DNA from: Acidobacteriota bacterium
GTDB lineage: Bacteria > Acidobacteriota > Terriglobia > 20CM-2-55-15
Length of the DNA: 40,180 nt
Direction: 5' to 3'
NCBI GenBank assembly: GCA_003223875.1
Contig: QHWY01000107.1
Span: 1-40,180, forward strand
A model generated the notes under the pieces. That model was given only the letters and a program-made list of their open reading frames with translations, was not told the origin of the DNA and made no database searches. Of this stretch, positions 9,069 through 17,451 are shown piece after piece; the first letter of the stretch is position 1; each line of letters starts with the position of its first letter. A program made the position numbers and the translations under genes.

Positions 9069-12000
9069 TCAGAAGAGCAGCTTCAAGCCGAATTGAATCT
9101 GTCTGGCCGTTGTGGCGGTTGCAGTGATGAGGCCTGCCGAGGGGTTGATTGCGCCTCCGGAAAATACAATCGGATTGGGAATACCGAAGTTTGTATGGTT
9201 GAAAGCGTTGAAGAATTCCGTCCTGAACTGTACGTTCGTTTTTTCCGACACGACGATATTTTTAAACAACGACAAGTCCACCTCCACCAAGCCGGGCCCG
9301 CGAAGAGTTCCCCTTCCCAAATTCCCCCATGTACCGACCTCGGGTAAGATAAACGCGTTTGGATCGAACCACTGGGTCTGCTTTCCCAGCAACACCGGCC
9401 CCGAAAAAGATGGCTTCAGCGACGGCCGGTCCGGATTTCGCGTATTCCCATCCCCTGATCGGTTGGTCCCAATCTGCGGGGTAAAGGGGAAGCCGCTCAA
9501 CAATGTTGCAATTCCGTTCAGTTGCCAACCACTGATGATTTTGTTCCCTTTGCCAAACGGCAGCTCGTAGTGCGCCGAAATGCTGGCCTGATGCGAGGGC
9601 GTCAATGCGGATGGCCCCCAGTCCCTTCGCAGATCATTCCGGTCCATCACCATCTGTGGTTGATTTTGAGCCTGAGCGCCGGTGAGCCCGGAATTCAAGT
9701 CCAGGTTTTTGGACCACGTGTAGTTCGCGCGAAATTGCAAACCGCGGCTTAGCCGCCGAAGCAATTCCAACTGTAGCGCGTTGTAGCTGCTGTTGCCCTC
9801 GGTGTACCAGAAGAAGCCGGCGGATAGATATGGATTGGGCCGCATACCGACGGGAACATGCCTTGTGTTTTGCCGCACGGTGGTGGGAGTAGTCGATATA
9901 CCGCCCGCCGCACAGCCTGTTGGACTCGCGCAGACTTGTGCCGCGATGGTGTTGGGATCGACGCTCAACAAACCATGATATCCAAACGAGCCGGCATAGC
10001 CGGCGCGAACGGCCATGGTAGGGCCGAGCTGCTGTTCAAGCGTGAAGTTCCATTCGTTGACCGTAGGGGTCTTTGCAGCGGCTTCGACGCCTTGTGGCGC
10101 GAAGATACTGCAGCGCGCGGGCGCTACGGGGCCACAAGCAGGCGGCGGTTGCACGCCGTGAGTGATAGGAAGGAACGAAAACAACGAACCTGTAAACGTG
10201 ACCGAACCGTTGTATGGAGGAAGTGAGTTCAGCAGGAACGCGAGATTGTCGATCAACGTGTAGTAGATTCCGAACCCGGCGCGGATTGCCGTTTTTCCGT
10301 TTCCTGCGGGATCCCAAGCCAAGGCGACTCTCGGGCCAAGCAGACGTTTCCCGTTGTTCTTCGTAAATGTCGTCGGCCCTACGCGCGGATCGGTTAAGAG
10401 AACACTCTGGGCATCGGCGATATAGTTCGAGGCCCTTCCGGCGACTTCATTCCAGCCTGTCGTGAATTCATGCCGGATTCCAGCGCGGAACGTCAGATTC
10501 CGTCTGAGCCTCATCGAGTCCTCGACGTACCAGGCCCCAAACCAACTTCTCCATCCCACTTCCGTGGGATTGGGAACTACTTGAAAGTTGTTCACGATGC
10601 CTTGCAGGAACGTCTGCAAAGTCGTGAACGTCGCTTGTCCCTGCGTGCGCGATGCAGTGTGGTCATTATGGTGGAGACGCTGGAACCAGACGCCCGTCGC
10701 GATCTGGTGGCGTCCGCTGGCGATCTTCAGACTATCGGTGTAGGTAAAAAGATTTCTACGATTCCAGACGTTGGAGTTGCTTGCGCCGGCGCCCGTAATT
10801 GCGGCTCCGGTCGTACCACCTCCGATGCTGATTCCGCCCGGCCCGGCGCCGGTCACGAAGGAAAGGCCTGGAGCAAAGGTTGCCTGTGGCACCGAATCAA
10901 TGTTGTAAGCGGCGCGGGAGAAACCGGCGCTGAATGTGTTCAGTATTCGCGGCGAAATAATATGGGTTTCATGGAAACTCAAAACCTGCATGTGCAGAGC
11001 CAGACGTGTGGCAAACAGAGTATCCGAGGCGGGCGTCATACTATCGCCGGTGTCCATGGTGTAGACCGCCGAAAGGGAATCCTGATTCGGCAGCGTGTAG
11101 TCCGATCGTACTGTGCCGAAATCCTCCTGTATGGATTGCTTCGGATGGTTGTACGACAAGGCTATCCCGCTCGGTAATCCATTCACAAGCAGCCCCCCTC
11201 CGTTGGGCTCCGGCCAGAACGATATGAAGGGCAACATCGCTCGATTCAAATTGGGGACTTCCGAATAGACGCCGGACGCGTTCGGCAAAAAACCTTGGCG
11301 GGCCTGCTGGTCAGGCACGACTCCGACGTTGCTGAGGCCCAGGTGTTGCCGAAATCCTTCGTAATTGGCGAAGAAGAATAGACGATCTTTCCGCAGAGGT
11401 CCCCCTGCCGCGCCTCCAAATTGGTTCCTCTGGAACGGGGGAACGGGGCCTTGGTCGAAAAAATTTCGCGCATCGAGCGCGCTGTTTCGGAGGAACTCAA
11501 AAACGGATGCATGCAGCTGATTGCCTCCGGATTGTGTCACCACGCTGACTTGCGCCCCAGCTCGTTTCCCATATTCGGCAGCGTAAGTTCCCGTCAACAC
11601 GTTGAACTCGCGGATAGCATCGATGCCAAGCAGACCACCGCTGACACCGCCGGGAGTGACAGCCAGTTGGCTGGTTCCCGTGTATTCGATGCCGTTCAAC
11701 AAAACGAGATTGTCCCCCGTCCGGCGCCCCGCGACCGAAAAAGTGTTTCCGCTACTGGTCGTCGTGTTCGCGCTTTTCATCGAGCTGTAATTGATTGCAC
11801 CCGAGTTGAGCGCGATCAGATTATCGAAACTACGGCCGTTGAGCGGCAGGTCCTTCACCTCGCGTTCGCCGACTAACCCAGACACCTGAGCAGTGGTAGT
11901 GTCGACTATGGGAGCATCTGCGACGATTCTCACCTCCTGCAAAAGCTCGCCAACCTCAAGCTGCAGGTTAACGACAGCTTCCTGTCCAACTTCCAAATTG

Positions 12001-12299
12001 ATGCCGGAGCGGACCGCCGCCTTGAAACCTTCTTTTTCCGCTCTCACCTCTTGAGGGCCGACAGAAACTGAAAGAATTCTGAAGTTGCCCGTATCGTCAG
12101 TTGCGGTGGTCCGCGTTGCGGCCGTCTCCAGGCTTTTGACAGTGACAGTCGCACCGCTGACTGCGGCTCCGACAGCGTCCTGAACTCTTCCGGAAATGGT
12201 CTGGGCAAACTGAGCATGCGCCACAGACACACTGGCGCAAAAGACTGTAAACCCCAAGAGGAGATTCAGGAGGCACCTCCAATTTGGCGACTGGTCCAT
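9069..12299 (-). CDS. Large TonB-dependent receptor with carboxypeptidase-regulatory N-terminal domain (Oar-like)
   Basis: An outer-membrane active transporter, or Oar-type protein, of the class expanded in acidobacteria. Seen with the start at 12299 (1076 residues): signal peptide LLNLLLGFTVFCASVSVAHA; a CarboxypepD_reg domain at about 33-115 beginning ISGRVQDAVGAAVSGATVTV; a plug domain with LPLNGRSF at 151-158 and the usual IREFNVLTGTYAAEYGKRAG; then a long barrel ending in GLKLLF, the terminal aromatic expected for barrel insertion. The frame also allows an ATG at 12353, but the signal peptide fits 12299 better. Substrate cannot be read from sequence. It is divergent from apbE across a palindromic gap; no TonB/ExbB genes are nearby. 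Confidence 0.93.
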   Translation of the reverse strand: MDQSPNWRCLLNLLLGFTVFCASVSVAHAQFAQTISGRVQDAVGAAVSGATVTVKSLETAATRTTATDDTGNFRILSVSVGPQEVRAEKEGFKAAVRSGINLEVGQEAVVNLQLEVGELLQEVRIVADAPIVDTTTAQVSGLVGEREVKDLPLNGRSFDNLIALNSGAINYSSMKSANTTTSSGNTFSVAGRRTGDNLVLLNGIEYTGTSQLAVTPGGVSGGLLGIDAIREFNVLTGTYAAEYGKRAGAQVSVVTQSGGNQLHASVFEFLRNSALDARNFFDQGPVPPFQRNQFGGAAGGPLRKDRLFFFANYEGFRQHLGLSNVGVVPDQQARQGFLPNASGVYSEVPNLNRAMLPFISFWPEPNGGGLLVNGLPSGIALSYNHPKQSIQEDFGTVRSDYTLPNQDSLSAVYTMDTGDSMTPASDTLFATRLALHMQVLSFHETHIISPRILNTFSAGFSRAAYNIDSVPQATFAPGLSFVTGAGPGGISIGGGTTGAAITGAGASNSNVWNRRNLFTYTDSLKIASGRHQIATGVWFQRLHHNDHTASRTQGQATFTTLQTFLQGIVNNFQVVPNPTEVGWRSWFGAWYVEDSMRLRRNLTFRAGIRHEFTTGWNEVAGRASNYIADAQSVLLTDPRVGPTTFTKNNGKRLLGPRVALAWDPAGNGKTAIRAGFGIYYTLIDNLAFLLNSLPPYNGSVTFTGSLFSFLPITHGVQPPPACGPVAPARCSIFAPQGVEAAAKTPTVNEWNFTLEQQLGPTMAVRAGYAGSFGYHGLLSVDPNTIAAQVCASPTGCAAGGISTTPTTVRQNTRHVPVGMRPNPYLSAGFFWYTEGNSSYNALQLELLRRLSRGLQFRANYTWSKNLDLNSGLTGAQAQNQPQMVMDRNDLRRDWGPSALTPSHQASISAHYELPFGKGNKIISGWQLNGIATLLSGFPFTPQIGTNRSGDGNTRNPDRPSLKPSFSGPVLLGKQTQWFDPNAFILPEVGTWGNLGRGTLRGPGLVEVDLSLFKNIVVSEKTNVQFRTEFFNAFNHTNFGIPNPIVFSGGAINPSAGLITATATTARQIQFGLKLLF

Positions 12300-12353
12300 C
12301 AAACTGTTCGCAATTGAATTCGGATTATAACGATGCGGGACTTCGACACGCAA

Positions 12354-12443
12354 AAATTCGGGGTCAGACGGGTGAATTCCCTATTTTCCGCTGAGCGAGC
12401 GTGTTTTGGAAAATAGGGAATTCACCCGTCTGACCCCGAATTT
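12354..12443. repeat. Perfect 36-bp inverted repeat in a divergent promoter gap
   Basis: Left arm 12354-12389 and right arm 12408-12443 are exact reverse complements over 36 bases, separated by 18 bases. The arms contain TTCGGGGTCAGACGGGTGAA. The size and the GGGGTCAGAC/GTCTGACCCC core resemble REP-like palindromes mobilised by Y1 (RAYT) transposases; that is recollection and inference, and no transposase is in the window. It lies between the divergent TonB receptor and apbE, so it is part of both leaders. Confidence 0.9.
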
Positions 12444-12465
12444 CCCGTGATATGCTCGCTCGCCG

Positions 12466-13509
12466 ATGGTCGATTTTTCGCCAAAGCTCACGTCCGTGAT
12501 TGCGGCCTGCCTCGTTTTTGCTGCTTGTACCGGGCCCGCATCCGGGGGCGCACACCTTGTCGACCGAACCCGGTCTTCGATGGGGACTGAGCTTCGGCTG
12601 ACGGCCTGGACCAACGATGAACCGGGTGTTGTCGCAGCTTTCGAAGCGATCTTCCGCGAATTCGACCGGCTTGAAGGCCTTTTGAGCAATTGGCAAGAAG
12701 ACAGCGACGTTCAACGGCTCAATTCGGCTGCCGGCCAACATCCGGTTCGAGTAGGTACCGAGCTCCGCGACGTTCTCGAAACGGCGCGGCAGGTCAGTGA
12801 TTGGACGAACGGGAAATTCGATGTGACGTTCGGCGTCATGTCGGGGCTTTGGAAATTCGATTATCAGAATCAGGACGGCACGATTCCCGATCATCGGGAA
12901 GTCGTTCGCCGCCGATCGCTCATCAACTACCGCGACATCGAACTGGACGAAAGAAACGGGACGGCGTTCCTTCGGCGCCACGGGATGGTGGTTAACCTCG
13001 GCGGCATCGGGAAAGGCTATGCAGTAGATCGCGCACGCGCGATCCTGCACGAGCGTGGATTTCGCGATTTCCTGATTCAATTCGGCGGCGACATGTACGC
13101 AGGTGGCCGCGAAGGCGATCGTCCGTGGAAACTCGGTATTCAGGATCCCCGAGGACCCGCGAACCGGATCTTTGCGACTGTGGACGTGTCCGACAGCACG
13201 TTCAGCACGTCCGGTGATTACGCCCGTTCATTCATAAAGGATGGACGCCGCTACCATCATATTCTTGATCCCGCTACCGGCGAACCCAGCCAGGGTTGCC
13301 GCAGCGTGACGATCATGACCGCGACCGCAACCATCGCCGATGGGCTCTCCACCGGAGTATTTGTGCTGGGACCCGAACGCGGCATGGCACTCATCGAGCA
13401 GTTGCCGGATGTCGAAGGCATCATCGTCAGCGCGAAAAACGCGCTGCTCGTGTCGTCAGGCCTGCAAGGGCGCATGACGTTACTTTCGCCGCCGGCTGAC
13501 GGGCCATAG
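12466..13509 (+). CDS. apbE: FAD:protein FMN transferase, lipoprotein
   Basis: ApbE splits FAD and attaches FMN covalently to a Ser/Thr in partner proteins outside the cytoplasm. Seen in 347 residues: lipobox LVFAAC near residue 21 (membrane-anchored lipoprotein); SSMGTELRL at the start of the fold; VNLGGIGKGYAVDRA, the central ApbE signature; FGGDMYAGG; and the HHILDPATGEPS motif. The family's usual TADALST metal-site motif appears as IADGLSTG. Length is normal. The likely target lies in the same neighbourhood: the FMN-binding protein at 14903-15430, convergently encoded. ATG at 12466 is 22 bases from the palindrome's right arm. Confidence 0.93.
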   Translation: MVDFSPKLTSVIAACLVFAACTGPASGGAHLVDRTRSSMGTELRLTAWTNDEPGVVAAFEAIFREFDRLEGLLSNWQEDSDVQRLNSAAGQHPVRVGTELRDVLETARQVSDWTNGKFDVTFGVMSGLWKFDYQNQDGTIPDHREVVRRRSLINYRDIELDERNGTAFLRRHGMVVNLGGIGKGYAVDRARAILHERGFRDFLIQFGGDMYAGGREGDRPWKLGIQDPRGPANRIFATVDVSDSTFSTSGDYARSFIKDGRRYHHILDPATGEPSQGCRSVTIMTATATIADGLSTGVFVLGPERGMALIEQLPDVEGIIVSAKNALLVSSGLQGRMTLLSPPADGP

Positions 13510-13519
13510 AAGGAGGCTT

Positions 13520-13990
13520 ATGTATCCTAAGAGAATCCTAGTCGGCTTTGCGATTACTGCGGTCTTTTTCATTGTGCCGTCACGCGCGCAAGACGCCGCC
13601 AAAGGAAAGCTGGCCATGGCCAAAACCATCAAGTGCACATTTCCCCTGATGGTCGTGGGTACGTGGAGCGGCGACCAGGCCAAGGCTGAAGTCAAACCGT
13701 CCAAACTCGTGCTGCAGTTCGAAGACGTCAACGCCGATGAGGGGACGGCCCGGATGGAGGGTGCTCTTGGCGGAACGTACGACATTACAGTGCGTTATGC
13801 CGGGGGATACTTGCACTTCATCCAATCGTTCCTCGACGGGCCGTTGTACACAACTACAATTCTCGAAAAACAAACCACGGAGGGAAAACTGAAAGCCATG
13901 CACTCCCGCCACGAGTTCACGGACTTCGCTCTGCCCGGTTTCACGTCCAGCCCCGAGCAATACTACGGCGAATGCGAAATCGTTAAATAG
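13520..13990 (+). CDS. Small exported protein of unknown function
   Basis: Not recognised. Seen: AGGAGG six bases before the ATG, ten bases after the apbE stop, so co-transcription is likely. N-terminal signal KRILVGFAITAVFFIVPSRA; 156 residues in total; the mature part is probably beta-rich (GTYDITVRYAGGYLHFIQSF) with two cysteines, near residue 42 (IKCTF) and in YYGECEIVK at the end. Its last eight bases overlap the convergent polyferredoxin gene. Context suggests a periplasmic accessory of the flavin electron-transfer system, but nothing in the sequence proves it. Confidence 0.75.
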   Translation: MYPKRILVGFAITAVFFIVPSRAQDAAKGKLAMAKTIKCTFPLMVVGTWSGDQAKAEVKPSKLVLQFEDVNADEGTARMEGALGGTYDITVRYAGGYLHFIQSFLDGPLYTTTILEKQTTEGKLKAMHSRHEFTDFALPGFTSSPEQYYGECEIVK

Positions 13991-14906
13991 AGGAAGCCTG
14001 TGCTCGCTTCTTGACGATCAGCCAGTGAGGACACTTCTGCTTGTCCATATAGAGGCGCTCGCAATCGTCGCAGCGGACGCACTCGCTAGCCACAATTGTG
14101 GGTCCGCGAATGGCTCCCCACTCGCATGTCTTTTCACAGATCTTACAGGTGTTGCATTCCGACCAGCGCTTGATGCGAAAGACCGTCAAATTTGAGAGCA
14201 GTCCAAGAAAGGCGCCGACCGGGCAGAAGAACCGGCAATAGAGATTCCGAATGAAAACCGTCGCCGCTAGCAAGACGGCTAGTCCCATCCACATGCCGGT
14301 CGAAGCCTGTAGCGAAAACATCCAGAACGGCTCGACATACCTGTAGATCGAGATGTTCTTTGTCACCCAAAAATACAGGACCGTGGCTCCAAGCAAACCG
14401 TATTTGATATAGCTCGCTCGGCGCTCGATTCGATCAGGAACCTCGAAGCGCAGCCTGGCCGGGACGATCTTGTCGAGAAGTTGTGTCATTGCGCCGAACG
14501 CGCAGACGCGGCCGCAATACAAACGTCCCCACAGGACGGTGGTCACCACCGTGAAAATCGCAAACAGATACCAGGTCATGTTGTGCCTGAACACCGGCAG
14601 GTTCCAGGCGATCAGGCCGAAGACGTTCACGATCGTGATCAATTGGCTTCGCGCAAACCCGAGGTAGAGCACCGCTGCACCCATGGTGATCCACTTCAGG
14701 CGTTCGCTCTTTCTGAAGAAGCTCACGAGCGCGAGTGTCGCGAAAGCGGTGAACATTGTGAGATCGGCCGCCTGTTCTCTCAAATCCGCGGCCAAGTTTG
14801 AAGTGGCTTCATCTTCGTCCGCGAAATTCCACGCATCCTTCGTCGCCTGAGCAGCAGCGTCCACCGCAAGGACAAGCATTAACAAACCTGCGACGATGAG
14901 TTTCAT
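13983..14906 (-). CDS. NosR/NapH-like membrane polyferredoxin
   Basis: Membrane iron-sulfur protein equivalent to the C-terminal half of NosR. Seen in 307 residues: signal-like N-terminus; about five to six membrane helices; two Cys-x3-Cys-type motifs that mark the family (YCGRVCAFGA and YCRFFCPVGAFLG); then ferredoxin-like cysteine clusters CNTCKICEKTCEW and CVRCDDCERLY. Its ATG overlaps the stop of the FMN-binding gene by four bases (ATGA), so the two are translationally coupled. Known for the family: it moves electrons across the membrane between the quinone pool/flavin domain and periplasmic acceptors. Inference here: partner of the FMN protein. No nosZ or copper-maturation gene is present, so the terminal acceptor is unknown. 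Confidence 0.88.
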   Translation of the reverse strand: MKLIVAGLLMLVLAVDAAAQATKDAWNFADEDEATSNLAADLREQAADLTMFTAFATLALVSFFRKSERLKWITMGAAVLYLGFARSQLITIVNVFGLIAWNLPVFRHNMTWYLFAIFTVVTTVLWGRLYCGRVCAFGAMTQLLDKIVPARLRFEVPDRIERRASYIKYGLLGATVLYFWVTKNISIYRYVEPFWMFSLQASTGMWMGLAVLLAATVFIRNLYCRFFCPVGAFLGLLSNLTVFRIKRWSECNTCKICEKTCEWGAIRGPTIVASECVRCDDCERLYMDKQKCPHWLIVKKRAQASSI

Positions 14907-15430
14907 TTCGCCGTCCCCGGAGGTGTAAGCACAGCTCGCGCGAGCCGCCGGGCGCCGTTTCTGATTGCGCGTGACGAGCTGGTGATGGAGATCGTTGCGC
15001 GAGAAACCGCAGCTACATCGGTTCCGACTTTGAATGGATCGCGGATATCTTTGCCCTTGAATTGCAGTGCGAATTCGGGAAGCTCTACGGAAAAGTATCC
15101 GTAGGGTTCGTGGTGCTCGGTGACGAGGATTCCGGTCAAATGCGCGGTTGTATCCAGTCCAACCAGCATCTTGATCGGACCATCATATCCGCGCTCGAGC
15201 GGTTCCAGTTCGGTCGTCCAGAATATGTAACCCGCAACCGTCTGTGATCCCGGACTGCCGGTGTACGCAACGAAATGCGGTAGTGGCCGTGTTTGCTTCG
15301 GTGAGAAAGCGGTAGCCGTAGGAAATACTCGCTTGAGTTGGGCCTCGAGAGCGCGATCGAGAGTTGTCTGCCCCAGCGCAAAAGGCAGGATGGCTATCGT
15401 CATCAACAGCAGAAGACCCAGATACCGCAT
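14903..15430 (-). CDS. Exported FMN-binding protein (NosR N-terminal/RnfG-like), probable ApbE substrate
   Basis: Periplasmic flavoprotein. Seen in 175 residues: signal peptide LGLLLLMTIAILPFALGQ, then an FMN_bind domain with YDGPIKMLVGLD, LTGILVTEHHEPYGYF and the flavinylation site DVAAVSRATIS (residues 138-148). The usual motif is S/T-G-A-T, and here the Gly is Arg144, leaving Thr146 as the likely attachment residue. In NosR this domain and the polyferredoxin are one protein; here they are separate genes joined by an ATGA overlap. ApbE at 12466 is the expected modifying enzyme. Inference: a split NosR-type extracytosolic electron-transfer module. Confidence 0.85.
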   Translation of the reverse strand: MRYLGLLLLMTIAILPFALGQTTLDRALEAQLKRVFPTATAFSPKQTRPLPHFVAYTGSPGSQTVAGYIFWTTELEPLERGYDGPIKMLVGLDTTAHLTGILVTEHHEPYGYFSVELPEFALQFKGKDIRDPFKVGTDVAAVSRATISITSSSRAIRNGARRLARAVLTPPGTAK

Positions 15431-15441
15431 TCACTCTCCAA

Positions 15442-15700
15442 CTGTAGCGGCGGTCTATGAAGCTGTGAACGAATTGATCCGTCTGCCAATCTAGCCGGCG
15501 TCAACAACAGTAGCCCAGGGCGTAAGCCCTGGGTCAGAGTTGATCGCAACGAAAAGCCCTGAAAGGGCGACATATTCTGCCGCCCCTTCTGGGGCTGTTC
15601 GATTCACTGTACGTCTTCCCAGGGCTGACGCCCTGGGCTACCTTCTGTCGCCGCTTCGCGGCGAAACAATTCATTCACACCTCATAGACCGCCGCTACAG
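15442..15700. repeat. Nested palindromic intergenic element, copy A
   Basis: Outer imperfect arms of about 35 bases: 15442-15476 and 15667-15700, with 19 outer bases identical (CTGTAGCGGCGGTCTATGA). Inner arms 15510-15533 and 15618-15641 pair with one mismatch in 24 (core GTAGCCCAGGGCGT). Smaller hairpins lie within: GCCCCTTCTGGGGC near 15582 and TCGCCGC-TTC-GCGGCGA at 15648-15664. The right half (15581-15700) recurs at 30182-30296. It occupies the whole gap between the FMN protein and the cupin gene. Confidence 0.85.
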
Positions 15701-15755
15701 TTCATTGAGGCGCTGATTGTATCGTATGTCGGTGTATCATCTCTCGGGGGAATTT

Positions 15756-16460
15756 ATGAGATCTGTGGCTGCAGCATTGCTTTTTGCGTTCATCTGCATT
15801 TTTGCCGCTCCGGCGATAGCCCAGCACGATGAGGTGGGCGTGCCGATCGTAAAAGCGCCGTATCACCTTCCGGTATTCACGAATGAATACGTCACGGTGC
15901 TGAAAATCGATATTCCGCCGGGACGCAACACCGGCTATCACACTCACACGGAGGACAGCGTCTCGGTCAACATCGTTCCCGCAGACATGACGAACCAGAA
16001 TCTCGGATCGTCCGAAGTGATCCGCGGCGAACGCGCTCAACGCGGCCGTACCAATTACACCGCGTACAGCAAGGGAGGACCGCGCACGCACAAAGCAACG
16101 AATGTCGGCCAGACTCCATTCCACAACGTTTCCTTTATTTTTAGAAACCGTCCCGGGCAATTTACGCCGTCGGCGCGTTCGAACGCTCCCGCTTATACGC
16201 AGATCATGGACAACGAACGGGTGCGGGGCTGGCGGCTCTTACTGGAGCCAGGCCAGTCCGCTCCGGCGATTTCCCAAACGGCGCCCGGCATCCGTATCGC
16301 CGTGGATGGAGGAGAGCTCGTCGAGAGTGTCCCAGGATTTGCGGACCGCGGATGGACGCTCCGAAGCGGCGAGTTCTATTGGCAGGAGCCTGGAGTGACG
16401 CGTGCGCTCCGGAATATCGGCACCACGCGTATCGAGATCGTGGAATTCGAATTGAAGTGA
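15756..16460 (+). CDS. Exported cupin-like protein
   Basis: Seen: ATG at 15756 with GGGGGA just upstream gives signal peptide RSVAAALLFAFICIFAAPAIA; starts further up (15717) would place extra residues before it. The mature protein, about 210 residues, begins with a cupin-like stretch: VLKIDIPPGRNTGYHTHTED has the spaced His residues of cupin motif 1 (HTHxE type). A second, weaker repeat in the C-terminal half (LLLEPGQSAPAISQ, then SGEFYWQEPG) resembles cupin folds lacking metal ligands. Likely a periplasmic bicupin; substrate unknown. It starts only 56 bases after the palindromic element and is followed by a convergent unrelated gene. Confidence 0.7.
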   Translation: MRSVAAALLFAFICIFAAPAIAQHDEVGVPIVKAPYHLPVFTNEYVTVLKIDIPPGRNTGYHTHTEDSVSVNIVPADMTNQNLGSSEVIRGERAQRGRTNYTAYSKGGPRTHKATNVGQTPFHNVSFIFRNRPGQFTPSARSNAPAYTQIMDNERVRGWRLLLEPGQSAPAISQTAPGIRIAVDGGELVESVPGFADRGWTLRSGEFYWQEPGVTRALRNIGTTRIEIVEFELK

Positions 16461-16474
16461 CGCGTTCCGTTGGA

Positions 16475-17059
16475 TTATGCCAGCCGCATGACAACCCATG
16501 CAGCAACTGCGGCGGCGCGTTCATCGGCTCGCCATGGTCTTCCGGCTGATCGCCCGATTGCTGCGAGCGTGCTCTTGATCTCATGGGGCGTCCTGCGCAG
16601 TTCCGGAAAAGTACGTTCCTCGAACGCTCGATCGGAGAAGCTTCGCCACTGCAGCCTATGCTCTTCGGCTGCGACCTCCAGGACTCGCCGAAACAATATT
16701 CCTTCCGCGGCGTGAGCACGGATATGCGGATTACCGATGCGATCCAGTTGGCGATCCGGCGAGCCCACAACACCGATACCGGAGACTTTGAAGCCCTGCG
16801 ATGACACATCGTTCAAAAGCCCTGCCAACATTTTGATGGCTATAGCTTCGATCCGGCGCTCCAACGGACGGACTGCCCGCTGAGCATCATTCCACGGCAG
16901 TTCCATTACTTGATGGTGTGGACCTGTTGCCGGTAGCTTTGGGTCATATAGTGCAACTTCCCAACGAGCCAGATATTCAGGTGTGCCGTCGTTTCGCTTG
17001 AGAGCAATCGCAATGGCTCTCCCAGTCTTCGCCCGAAAGCCGATCGTGGCACTTTGCAT
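16475..17059 (-). CDS. Conserved hypothetical protein
   Basis: Function unknown; I recognise it only as a type of protein recurrent in acidobacteria. Seen in 194 residues: N-terminal ATIGFRAKTGRAIAIAL, a strand-rich start; central VSSQGFKVSGIGVVGSPDR with a Gly-rich turn; then a conserved-looking block IRAHAAEGILFRRVLEVAA and IGRSAGRPWRADERAAAVAA at the end. The alternation of strands with acidic and basic helices recalls RuvC/actin-like folds, but that is speculation. No signal peptide, so probably cytoplasmic. It begins nine bases after the upstream Ig-like gene ends, suggesting an operon. Confidence 0.75.
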   Translation of the reverse strand: MQSATIGFRAKTGRAIAIALKRNDGTPEYLARWEVALYDPKLPATGPHHQVMELPWNDAQRAVRPLERRIEAIAIKMLAGLLNDVSSQGFKVSGIGVVGSPDRQLDRIGNPHIRAHAAEGILFRRVLEVAAEEHRLQWRSFSDRAFEERTFPELRRTPHEIKSTLAAIGRSAGRPWRADERAAAVAAWVVMRLA

Positions 17060-17068
17060 GATCGGGGC

Positions 17069-17359
17069 TCACTCGACCGTGAACTGCATTCGGTTGGATA
17101 ACACCTTCGAGGCTTCATCCTCAACCCAGATCTCGAACCCGCCGGTGTCCAGCATTGTGGTGTCGATCTTGTGAGAGAACTCGCCGCGGTCATTGGTCCG
17201 CAAGCGCAGTGGGTTATACTCGCTGCCATCGGGCCGCCGAAGATGGGACATGGCGGTGCGATCCGGAGTAAAGCCCGCGCCCATCACAAAAATGAGATCG
17301 CCGGATTTCACGCGGTTGGCGGAAATGCGAATCTGCGGCTTGTTTTGGAACGTGGCCAT
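17069..17359 (-). CDS. Small Ig-like-domain protein
   Basis: Seen in 96 residues: a single beta-sandwich-like domain with ISANRVKSGDLIFVMGAGFT, the strand pattern of IPT/TIG or Ig-like repeats, a middle DGSEYNPLRLRTNDRGEF, and closing VLSNRMQFTVE. No signal peptide or membrane helix is visible, which is unusual for such a fold. It lies nine bases upstream of the 194-residue conserved gene and probably shares its transcript. Function unknown. Confidence 0.65.
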   Translation of the reverse strand: MATFQNKPQIRISANRVKSGDLIFVMGAGFTPDRTAMSHLRRPDGSEYNPLRLRTNDRGEFSHKIDTTMLDTGGFEIWVEDEASKVLSNRMQFTVE

Positions 17360-17451
17360 GGACGGTAAGACCTAGTTTAGCCGAACCGCCGCTTAGAGTT
17401 ATGACCTGGTTTGCCGTTCCCTCAAGGTCGAACGATCACGATCTGGCTGAA

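Noticed and set aside
12364..13080. 238-codon minus-strand frame over apbE
   Set aside because: Antisense to apbE and reads through the 36-bp palindrome. No coding evidence.
15510..15641. Possible CRISPR-like repeats
   Set aside because: The repeated units are inverted, not direct, and there are no spacers of even length; it is a palindromic element.
16204..16809. 201-codon minus-strand frame overlapping the cupin gene
   Set aside because: Low-complexity Arg/Ser-rich translation typical of a shadow frame; the cupin gene and the 194-residue gene explain the region.
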